Shown here one piece after another: positions 46,028 through 55,667 of a stretch of 64,000 bases of DNA. The notes under the pieces were generated by a model. The model made no database searches. It saw only the letters and a list, made by a program, of their open reading frames with translations, and was not told the origin of the DNA. The first letter of the stretch is position 1, and the number at the start of each line of letters is the position of its first letter. Location of the stretch: NCBI RefSeq assembly GCF_932526225.1, contig NC_064034.1, positions 14,520,887-14,584,886 on the forward strand, in the 5' to 3' direction. The position numbers were made by a program, and so were the translations under genes. This DNA is from Nematostella vectensis (taxonomy: Eukaryota; Cnidaria; Anthozoa; Actiniaria; Edwardsiidae).

Positions 46028-49000
46028 CTCATGCTCTTCGCCCGTATCTGATTTAGAATCCATGTCAGGATCATAGCCAGTCTAGAGAGGCAAAAAATAA
46101 GCCCAAAAACAATTATTAATAAAATAAGCTAAGTTAGAAATGATGATTCAGTTGGAACCTTGAACCTCTATAAAAAAGAGTCCGAAGAAACAAGTTATTT
46201 CCGTTCTTTAGCTGGACCAAAATTACAGTAAAGTGTAACAAAAATGGAAATGGAACAATTAACAATATTGTGTGAAGTTTTTTGCCTGAATTTTTTTACG
46301 ACCTTAATTTTTCGTTGTTATTTATAGGCTAATGGCACAACATCTGCAAAAAGATTATATCATCAGCATAGTGTGTGAGGTTGAGTTTCAGCATAGGCTT
46401 ACAAACACATTGAAAATAAAATTCCATCTCCTACCCACCTTGTGATCAACAGTTTTCTTGTTGTCTTTATTCCTTCTCTTTTTTTTTTTTCCTTTTTTTC
46501 CTTTATGCTTAGGGCTTTGAGGATGACCCTTCCATCAAAAGTGCTGAGATTGACATCTATTAAAGAATAAATTGTGATGTTAATGGGCCATCAATAAAAT
46601 AGAAGAAAATTAAATATTTGAATTATTGGATGTGATGTGCACCTTGTTTTCAAAAGCCATTCAGTTATACAGTACATTTTACAGTGCAAATATGTCTTTA
46701 AATTTTTGAGTAACATCAAATTGACGTCAAAACAACTTGGGACAGTAAACAGAGTAAACAACATCGTCCCTACATCTCCCCTTACTAAGGGGGCCATTAT
46801 TTGAGGCTTGGGTGGGAGCAATTTTGCTGCCAATAGTGCACAGCAATAATGCAACTCTGAATGATAATCTTTTAAGTACCAACCTTCTGCACGGGCAACA
46901 ACTCCTAGGTTGGAACCAATAGCACGCAACACCAACAGTATTGGTTCCCTCCCATGGCCACGATTTCTGGATACTAAAAAAATGTTACAAGAGGGAATGA
47001 CTAAACCCTTAGTGTGTTTTGGAACATAGTGGCTCTTGTGAATGTTTAAAAGAGGAGGCAAAAGCAAAAGGTGCTAGAGCTTTCCAGAGCTGCATTTTAT
47101 TTACACTAATTCATGATAATACAGTATAAGACATTTTCCAGTTAAGTAGGACTTTTACTGTTACATGCGATGCAGATTTACTGCATCCTTCTTTAGGCAC
47201 AGGCAGTAAGGGCTGCTATCTGTCAGTGGTTAATAAAGAAATGTTACAGTATGGGGAAATTTATATGTTAAAACTAAATCAAGTTTGGAAAGGCATGGAG
47301 ACTCGATTGCCAAACTTTGAGTACATAAAACTCAGAATAATCCATACTCAATCCAGCACCAAAACATGTTGAAAACATAGCTTAGATTTCAATAGGAAGG
47401 AAGCCTCGTGGCACAGATTGACAAACCTCACTAATAACTTTAAGCTTTTTTACTGTTAAGAAAATGCTTTCTCCTTTAACATTTTAACAGCCCCCCCAAT
47501 AATATTCATTAAGATACAGTTGCATCATTAAAAATACTATACCTGCCCTCTCATCATCTGTGCCTTCGAAACACACACATAGCAGAGGTTTGACCTCCAA
47601 GTCTTCGACATCCCTAATAAAACATAGCCAACAGTATTAGATTTGAATAAAAACATTTTGAACAACATGGGTCAAGAGGCTGAGAAGCAAACCGAGTAAA
47701 GATTTGTAGTAATGCTAAACAACATTGTTGGGGTTTAACTCAATTTTATTGATTGCTGACATTTTATCCATGACTATAGTGTTTACCTGAAGAAACTTGC
47801 CAGCATGTAGTTGGCTGGCTCATCTGGTTCAACCCCTGAGCAGATAAGCAATGATCTGCCAGAGTACTTGGCTTGTATACATGCCTAAACAAAGCATCAT
47901 TCCATTGTTACACAATTTTGGGAAAACTATAATACTGTAGATGTTTTATATACAAGAATATGTGCAAGAAAATGATGATGAAACTAACATAAACAGTAAT
48001 ATGGCAAGTTATTACCCTAAATGTGACGACTCAGGCGAAAACCGACCGTACAGCCATTTCGTTCCGTGAGCTTACCCGCGAATTTTGTTTTAGCAAGTCA
48101 AGAGGTTTTTTATTGGATCTCATGTGGTCAGGATACCGGACCAATCAAAACTTGAAGAATGAGTCCATTTGTAAAATGAGCTTCAAATTATTAATGATAA
48201 CACAATAAAAAAATATCCACACAGTGTGTTGTCATCTTGAAGTCTGAATTTTATTCAGCTGAAAAGGGGCGGAGCTAAGCTCTTTCAAAGTGCGGGTCTT
48301 TGTTTAAGAACATATGGGCAGAAATAATAGACTTTATTGTAAAATTCTAAAGGTTCTTTATATGATGGTCGCTCCTACCCTGGTTCCAGAGCCTTGAACG
48401 TCTCTAAATAGAGAAGTTCCATGCTCCGGAAACAGGGTAAGTCACACCACGAGAAAAGGAAAGAAATTATGAGGCTTTAAAATATAAATATGTTAAACAT
48501 TTTGCTCTTCCATAACGATGAGATTGCAGATACATACAGTAGGATATCTCTATAATAGCAAGGTGGCTTTGTATCTATACATACTTCTGTAGTTTATGGA
48601 TCCTAGTGTTGCAACTCGGTATGCCCTAATTTAAAGTACCCCAAAATATAAGAACCTCTTTTGCCCAAAAGGAGAAAATCTAGGTTCTCACACACAGATT
48701 TATTTTACTGTACCTGATGGTAATTTTCGAGTACCACACACAGGTCCCCAAGTGCCTGTGTGTGATACCACATCTGGCCCTTTGTGATGCTTTGGTTCAG
48801 AAAACCAAACTCATACTCATCCTCCCTTACTGTTCCAACTAAATAAAAAGAACCATTGCCTATTACAATTCCAACAATATGTATAATGAGAAATTTGTAT
48901 TGAAGCTATAACATAAATGGTATACTATTTCAAACACACAAGTGGCCTTCATAAAGCAATTAAACTATTGCAATTAAATTTAAAATTAATACAGCATAAT

Positions 49001-52000
49001 GGATCTCTATAGTAAAATGATTGTATAATAATGTGGCAGCTCTTTTTCCTTACTTTCCTCTGTTCCTCTGTTTCTCTCATATTAGCTGATTAATTAAACT
49101 ATGCAAAAACTACTCTCTTTTCAGAGAGTTGCACAAAATAAAACTTAAAGCAAACCATGTATTGATTTTCCCCTGGTTTTATTAGCATGCGTTTGATTTG
49201 AATTCTTACCAACAACTCCAAAACTTGAGTGCAAATTTATTTCCTTTAAGAATTCTCCTGAAAAAAAAAAAATACAACTAATTGTCAATGGGGGCATTCT
49301 CCATATCCACTTGCTAAGAAGAACATAGGAAACAGTTATTTTATAATAATTAGGATCTCCACAGTATAACGCTTATTTTATAACAATAAGAGGACCACCA
49401 CCCCACCAGTATCTGCACTGAATATCTGCACTTAAATAATTTCTTATGATACAGAGATATTATAGGAAAAGTGAGATGACAAAAGAGAAAGATGTGCAAT
49501 GAAAATACTATTTCATGATTTGTAATACATTTATGATGCAAATTAATAATGGTGATTCCATGGACCTCTGTCATGGGAACCCTGTCTAATGGACTACAAA
49601 TCAAACAAAAATAATAATTAAAAAGAAAACTTGCATATGGCTAAATCTCTATGTATAATTTAGAATTTACTTGGGTTTTGTAGATAATAAGATATATTCA
49701 TATTTACCTTTAGAGGGATCCGTTGATTTTCCCTTTCCAGGGTTGCTAAGGGCTAGAAGATAAAAAAAATTGTTTTATCGTCATTAAAATCTCCATTGTA
49801 TCTGCACTGTAGTGGATTCCTATAATACAGAGAAATTCTAGGATAAAAGGAATTAACTAAAGAAAGAAATCAATAAATGTGCCCTTGCTTACCATTCAAC
49901 TCGCTCTTCTCTTTGACTTCCTTGTATTCAAGAACTATGCAAATTAGAAATGGTTATGATTTTGTTTTCTTATTCAACATTTTTTAATGGAAACCAGCAT
50001 TAGGGGAAAAATATAGGCTATAACAGGTCCTACCAGGTACAAGGTCGTCCCCACTAGAAGGGGATGAAGATGGACTACCTCTGAGGTGGACTATAAAAAC
50101 AAGAATAACAATTATATTTTAAAAAAGCATTGAATAGCTAAATCTTTATATATGTATAATAAGGGAATAATATGGTGGGTTTTGTAGATAACAAGATGTT
50201 TATTATATTCACCTTTAGAGGGCTTGTCAGGTTTCTTGCCTTTTCCAGGAGGGTTTATACTAAGGACTATAGCAAAAACTTTTTTAATTTTATTATAAGA
50301 GGAACTACTTGAAAAGAAAAATGTAATAGTCTAGTACTTTATAGATGATTAAGAATCAAAATGTGTTGTCATCATAAATTATTGTAGATCATATTCACCT
50401 TTAGAGGACTCTTTTTTCTTTATTTGAGTGCTTAGTGCTAGAACATAAAAAAAACTTTTTTATTTACCATAACTAGTGTTTTTTATAGAAGAAGTAGGTG
50501 TGCTTTAAGCTAAATGATGGTATATATATATACTCCAGTTGAAGTCTTTCACTGGGAGCCAAAATAGTGCTCAACTTTACAGGAGCTGTTATATATATAT
50601 AGGTGAAAGTGTCAAAGATTGAAATAATAGAGAATAAGAAATTCATTTTCTTTATTTTCATGTTCAAAATGTGGTTGCCCGATTAAATAATGCAAACTCA
50701 CGTTGATTATATTTATCGCTGTTGTCACCTTCATCACTGGTGGCTACATAAAACAGTTTGAAAAGTGAATAATAATAGAATTATAGACTCCAGCAGCACC
50801 CCCCTTCTATTCTTTGTTTCTTAGGGAAGGGTCAATATTTATTTGGGGGGTGGGAGGTGTGGAGGGCTTCTAAGTTGAATTTTTTGGGGTTCAAAAATCT
50901 CTACCCTCCCCAAAAATGGGGTCTAAAAATTATGGCCCTCCCCCTTGGGGGTGACTTCTTGGTCGCCCCTGTTATTCAATTATATTCCTTATTAATGATA
51001 GCACTTATTGAGTTTAGAGAAAATAAGTTTAGATAACTGACAAAGGGGGCCTTACCTGGTGTTGGGGTGGTGCTGCTGCTTAAATCTGCTCGCAAAATGA
51101 TACAAATTGATACATGAAATTTGATTTGTTTTCTAAATGCTGCAATGAATCATGTAGACTTACTTATGCAATAAAGTTTTTTAGCACTTAGTTTTTTAAG
51201 CTCTTCTCTTACCTTTTGTCCTTAGACAGAAATACATCCTTTTCGTTCGATTAAACGCATGGTAAATTTCCTGGCCAGTAGGGACCCCGTAAAAGGCAAC
51301 ATTCCAGCCGTTGTTGCCTTGTGCCCCTGGCTGAAGGAACTGAAGTCTGGAATGAATGACAAAAGCGTTCAAAAGCAATATACATCTATAAACCAGCTTT
51401 CCAATCAGTGGTCCCAAATTAATCGCCACTTTCGATGATTCGTATACGCGCACGCGTTCAAATAAGCGACCCCACCCAATAGGCGCCCTTTGACCACCTT
51501 TTATGCCGAATACAAAGCGAGTGTTTCTTCACTTATAGAAAGCAGATGTCTATAGAATGTGAAAAGGGCTTTTAGTTAAAAATATATATGTTTTTAAAGC
51601 TGCTGTCGCAAAAACTACGCGGGAGTGAGCTTGGCCTTATCAGGGAATAGTTCCCTGGTCTTATATAAATGGGTTTTTACTGTAATAGAGTGGGCTTAAT
51701 AGCACCGGAAATCCGGTGACATGTGTAATACATGTTCTGGCTATCATTTTACCACAAGAAGCGCATTTGAAATATAACCATTTTAATATGGTTTAAATTT
51801 TCCGTCGTTAACTATTTGGTACACGAAACTTCTAATTCACAGAAATAAAGTTTTGTTTCTTACACTTGGAGTTTACCCGGTGAAAACGACAAAGAGGAAT
51901 TCGTTACGCAACAAATAACTTGTCCCTTGAAATGGCTTCACCGCATTGTAACGGATTGTAACTTAGGCCAGGGGCGAATTATATGACATCAATACTGGGA

Positions 52001-52255
52001 TAAGAAAGGCAATACGTGTACTTGCAAAGACACTTACCTCTTTGGCAACTCCAGTTCATTACGTAGCGTCGGAAATTTTGATTTTAGGATGCTTAGGACA
52101 TCCTCGCTGGAGTGATTGGTGGCCAGGTCTAAGGTTTGGACTCTCCCCTCTCGCTCCGCCTGTTTCAGCCTGCTCCCTCTGGGCACGCAATCAAAATTTA
52201 GGTCTTTTTCGGACAAAAAGATCGTTCTCAGTGAGGTACACTTTGCTTTTCTCAT
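46028..52255 (-). CDS. Sixteen-exon gene, ubiquitin-like-looking N-terminus, otherwise unrecognised
   Basis: Exons on the minus strand: 52,255-52,038; 51,346-51,213; 51,085-51,056; 50,743-50,702; 50,437-50,399; 50,266-50,213; 50,090-50,034; 49,934-49,893; 49,752-49,708; 49,257-49,210; 48,838-48,714; 47,884-47,787; 47,613-47,543; 46,973-46,884; 46,556-46,439; 46,081-46,028. All have GT-AG borders and phases agree except at exon 15 to 16. The N-terminus (TIFLSEKDLNFDCVPRGS, TLDLATNHSSEDVLSIL, then FPTLRNELELPKR) recalls the ubiquitin-like domain of cnidarian/fish G2E3- or HECT-type proteins. Exons 3-9 encode a Ser/Lys/Pro-rich linker. Exons 10-14 form a compact, unrecognised domain (FGFLNQSITKGQMWYHTQAL, YSGRSLLICSG, LLCVCFEGTDDERA). 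Exons 15-16 are Lys-rich then acidic. Start: ATG at 52,255, though the frame is open further upstream. No stop-containing last exon was found. About 420 residues are visible. Confidence 0.6.
46472..46483 (-). repeat. A12 homopolymer inside exon 15, apparent one-base deletion
   Basis: Exon 15 opens in frame (VNLSTFDGRVILKALSIK) and exits out of phase with exon 16. One extra A in this run would restore phase and give a KRRNKDNKKTVDHK stretch followed by TGYDPDMDSKSD. It is either a sequencing/assembly error or a real frameshift. Confidence 0.5.
48000..48450. other. Intronic insert, possible degenerate inverted-repeat element
   Basis: Within intron 11 of the minus-strand gene. A GC-richer stretch carries an imperfect inverted pair ACCCTGGTTCCAGAGC / GCTCCGGAAACAGGGT (about 48,377-48,440). 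A 61-codon plus-strand frame here has no support. Confidence 0.35.
49660..50440 (-). repeat. Duplicated exon-intron units
   Basis: Exons at 49,708-49,752, 50,213-50,266 and 50,399-50,437 share the pattern LS-x-NP-GKGK...DPSK or a shortened form. The flanking intron words also match (GGGTTTTGTAGATAA near 49,674 and 50,180; ATTCACCTTTAGAGG at their donors). This shows duplication of whole exon-intron segments, all phase 1-1, so copy number can change without breaking the frame. Confidence 0.75.
51350..52030 (-). other. Intron 1 of the 46-52 kb gene
   Basis: AT-rich intron between exons 1 and 2. No nested feature was recognised apart from short AT-rich words. Confidence 0.5.
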
Positions 52256-52374
52256 AGCTTCGTCTTCCACGTAAAAACTCGCACACTGATCAAGAACCTT
52301 CCGAACCGTGCTTAAGCGGACATAACATGTGACGTGTAATATGAGACTCGGTCAACAGGACCAATAAGCCGGCG

Positions 52375-52458
52375 TAGCTTGCGTGCATCCGGTATCATAG
52401 TTTTTACTCTGTTACAGAGAAAAAACTTCGAACCCGGATGCACGCAGGCTAGGCGTAG
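52375..52458. mobile_element. Small inverted-repeat element (TAGCTTGCGTGCATCCGG)
   Basis: Arms TAGCTTGCGTGCATCCGG and CCGGATGCACGCAGGCTA are reverse-complementary with one mismatch/indel and flank about 45 bp. It is MITE-like and lies about 120 bp upstream of the ATG of the minus-strand gene. Confidence 0.6.
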
Positions 52459-52734
52459 GAAGCATATTCGGGAACCAAGGGCGTTATGTAGGAAGGGGAA
52501 ATTCGGTACTTCTTTGTATGAAGATTGAAAGGAATGTCGATAGCCCGAGGGGGGGCGTCTTGTAATCCCATAGCCCGGTTGTAGTTCTAAATACTGATTT
52601 CGGACACACTAGGCGTTCCGTGGTCAGACGAGAGCCATGCTAGCAGCCTAAGACACCTTCCTATTCCATCGACTCGATCGGCGCTTTTGTACTTAAAATT
52701 AAGCTGCAAAACATGTTGATGCTAGTAGTGCTTT

Positions 52735-52807
52735 AGCCTGCGTCCAGCCGGAAATAGTTCCGTTATTACGGTAATAATAGAACTATTTCCGGCCGCATGC
52801 AGGCTAG
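52735..52807. mobile_element. Small inverted-repeat element (TAGCCTGCGT...GCAGGCTA)
   Basis: Arms TAGCCTGCGTCCAGCCGGAA and the matching TTCCGGCCGCATGCAGGCTA. The inner GGAAATAGTTC/GAACTATTTCC also pairs, around a short TTATTACGGTAATAA core. It shares its termini with the element at 52,375. Confidence 0.7.
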
Positions 52808-52904
52808 TAGTGCTTTTCCTAAGTGTTAAAATATATTTTGCCGACGATCACCACCTTTTTTAATTAATTTTAGATTTTCAACCCGGGGTAGTTAGGTAGT
52901 GGCG

Positions 52905-53000
52905 GCTCAAGGGAAGGGGAGAGGTAGAGGCGCTCGCTTTTTCTTCTCTAAGCCCCCCTCCCCCCGTCTCTCTCCCTTGAACCGCTACGCAGGCTAGGGG
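52905..53000. mobile_element. Small inverted-repeat element (GGCGGCTCAAGGGA arms)
   Basis: GGCGGCTCAAGGGAAGGGGA and the approximate complement TCTCTCCCTTGAACCGCTAC flank a pyrimidine-rich centre. It ends in CGCAGGCTA, like its neighbours. Confidence 0.55.
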
Positions 53001-53173
53001 TAGTGCAAGTAGGTTCTAGCTTTCATTTCTGTGGACCCGCAGACAAAACGAGACTTAGCGACGGGTGGAAATAGAGCCTACGCAGAAGAAACAAAACAGG
53101 TTTAAAATTTTGATATTTATTTTTATAACACTATAACACATATGCGACAAGTTATTAATTTTCAAAAAAAACG

Positions 53174-53333
53174 TTAGTTACTAATGAAGTCATAAGTAAT
53201 AATTCCAAACGTAAACATAACTCTTCCAGAACTGAAATTTAATTTCTCAAAGGCTTCAGCCCTCACGCCAAGTAGGGTGCCAGGCGCTACGAACTCCTCC
53301 TCGATGTTCATGTTTATGTCCCCATTCCGTATC
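53174..53333 (-). CDS. Terminal exon of an unrecognised gene
   Basis: An acceptor (ATCAATCCCGCAG) precedes 53,333. One frame runs RNGDINMNIEEEF... EAFEKLNFSSGR... ITYDFISN to a TAA at 53,174-53,176. An AATAAA on the same strand lies at about 53,115-53,125. Upstream exons would be to the right, where the assembly gap and small repeats lie. Its phase does not match the last visible GLDC exon, so it is unlikely to be the GLDC 3' end. No family was recognised. Confidence 0.45.
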
Positions 53334-53998
53334 CTGCGGGATTGATAGATTGCATTAGTGAAATAGCAGCATTTTGATAACGTAATGTAGCCATTTGGAG
53401 ACCCCCCTCCCCGGTGATATAAACAGGACCACAATGATGCGCTTCCACTTATAAGCCACCTCTACAAAAATGCATTCCCCGGCAAACTGTGGGAATATCG
53501 TGTAAAGACAACAAGCATGTAAAAGTGTAACACACAAAGCGAGGTGGTTGTTGTACATTCAATGGTTATACTCGTATATTTTAAAATTTCAGACATAACT
53601 TAACATAACGAATCTAGAGAGAGAAAAAAGGAGAGTTATTTGACTAATTTTTAATCCCTTGCCCAAACTCCACTATAAAATGTGTAAACTGAAAAAGAAA
53701 AACATTTAATGAGAAAAGACTTTGGACCCGAAATTAATTTATTTTGCAAACCGGCTTTTACGCGAGGGTGCTCCACGGGCGCGACACCGCCCGTGAGAAA
53801 ATTTGGATAGAAAAACAAAATGTACCTAACTATTAACTGCGGATATGTGCAATTTTACCTTGAATTGCGCATTTTTTGCTAAAGTTACCAATTTTACAAG
53901 ATAGGATATAGAGCCAAACTCAATTCGGCTTTAATTTCTGATTTAATAATGAATATTGATTTGGCCGCCATTTTGAACCGGTTGTACAACTTTTATAC

Positions 53999-54198
53999 NN
54001 NNNNNNNNNNNNNNNNNNNNNNNNNNNNNNNNNNNNNNNNNNNNNNNNNNNNNNNNNNNNNNNNNNNNNNNNNNNNNNNNNNNNNNNNNNNNNNNNNNNN
54101 NNNNNNNNNNNNNNNNNNNNNNNNNNNNNNNNNNNNNNNNNNNNNNNNNNNNNNNNNNNNNNNNNNNNNNNNNNNNNNNNNNNNNNNNNNNNNNNNNN
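53999..54198. other. Assembly gap (200 N)
   Basis: Exactly 200 N. The round length suggests a placeholder, so the true distance is unknown. The missing last exon of GLDC may lie here. Confidence 1.
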
Positions 54199-54344
54199 CC
54201 CCCCCAGCAAATTTCCGCATTCCTTTCCCTCCCTACAGTTACCAGTGCGCAGGCTAGAGCGTGGTTTATGGGGACTTCACGAAGGCAAGTGTCAGCCATG
54301 GCCCTGTATCCACAGGGACGAAAAGGGGCTGTACCAAGAAGCAT

Positions 54345-54555
54345 GAAGCTCTAACGCTTATTGATAGAGCTGTATACAAAAATCAATGGAGTTCTAAAGC
54401 TTACTGATATAGCTGTATGCAAAAATCATGGTGTTCTAGAGCTTACTGATATAGCGGTATAAAAATCATGTAGTTCTAAAAGCTTGCTAATATAGCTCTA
54501 TCACAAAGCATGAAGTTCTAACGTCCACTAATACAGCTGTATCAGAAGCATACAG
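54345..54555. repeat. Minisatellite, about 60-bp unit, about four copies
   Basis: Units of the form AGTTCTAAAGCTTACTGATATAGCTGTAT...AAAATCATG repeat with 55-65 bp spacing. Confidence 0.75.
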
Positions 54556-55370
54556 AAATATTTGTTTTTAAATTGCCAAGACACTTTGGTCTCCATTTGG
54601 CTAACGTGCTAGTCCTTTGACTGTATTTCAAGACTCCTGGTCGGACTATTTGAAATCCAAAAGACAAACTACAAGTCGGAGGCATTGTCTTGCCATGAAT
54701 ATCCCCTCATTGCGAGTCATCCATGATAAACCCATGGCAAGGGGTATAAAAGATGGCAGCTCTCCTCTAAACGAACGTCTTGGTCTTCTCATAGTCATAG
54801 TCCTCCAATGGCGGGCATGTGCACACTAAATGCTGGTCTCCGTGCTTGTCATCCACGCGGGAGCAGCCAGGCCAAAACTTATTCGTGCCGTTCAACCACG
54901 GCTGTGGAAAGAAGAACATATGGGCTTGTCAAAGGGAGAATCATATGTATACAGGAGTGGAATATTGGCAAGTGAGAGTGTAGCCAAGATTTTTCTGGAG
55001 GAACTAATTAATATACATTATCTCATGTTTATCTTGGGCAGCGAAAGGGGTGGGATAGGAGGCACGCCAGCGGCACATAAGCAACCAACAACAAATTTAG
55101 AACAGTTTAAAATCCTGTGCATAAAAACCTAGGTTTAAATTCCCCGCGTTTTTATAATACCGCTTAAAAATTTGAAACAACCACCCACCCCTCCCCCTGA
55201 AAGCCACTACCCATCCCCCCCCCCCCAACTTTCGCCCCCCCTCCACCACTGATGGGACCACTCCGCCGCCCCTGTATATTGACTATAAAGGCACGCCATG
55301 TCGTATTTGCTCACAGGTAGCTACGTCCATGACATGACAAGGATAAACACTATAGTAGAAGAAGAAAAGA
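54556..55370. other. Region right of the gap, no supported gene
   Basis: Two plus-strand frames (54,617-54,829 and 54,830-55,132) have no family resemblance or splice support. A C-rich tract lies at 55,185-55,250. No GLDC-like last exon was found here. Confidence 0.4.
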
Positions 55371-55515
55371 GTAGCCTGCGCAGCAAACGTTTTAGAGGAA
55401 ATAGAGAGCGAGAGAGGAGTATGACGACGCGAAGATCGGCCAGGAAGGATGAAGTCATACTCGCTCTCTTTTTCCGCTGAAACAACACAGGAACGACGCT
55501 TGTTTCGCAAGGAAG
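55371..55515. mobile_element. Small inverted-repeat element (TAGCCTGCGCAGC)
   Basis: Starts GTAGCCTGCGCAGC. A left arm with AGAGAGCGAGAG and GAGTATGAC pairs imperfectly with a right arm reading GTCATACTCGCTCTC and CCGCTGAAAC. It belongs with the other AGCCTGCG-ended elements of 52.3-53.0 kb. Confidence 0.55.
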
Positions 55516-55667
55516 AGCGGCAATGGGACCAATATGCATTGACGGATAAAGAATATTCCCCACCTTCCCTATGATGATAATTGAGGTAGTTGAGGAAGGA
55601 TAAGTAGAGCAAAAGGAATTAAAGAAAGCAAATAAACAAATAACTGGTTTTGTCTTGATGTACTCAC

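Noticed and set aside
46884-47613. HECT ubiquitin-ligase domain
   Set aside because: LLCVCFEGTDDERA only loosely recalls the HECT start; the GGpxREFF-type motif does not follow.
48023-48208. Plus-strand 61-codon ORF
   Set aside because: It lies inside an intron of the minus-strand gene, with no family or splice support.
53174-53333. Last exon of GLDC
   Set aside because: The phase does not match the AAFPA exon, and the peptide lacks the expected KFWP and CTCPP motifs.
53920-54344. ORFs across 54.0-54.2 kb
   Set aside because: They consist mostly of unknown residues from the N gap.
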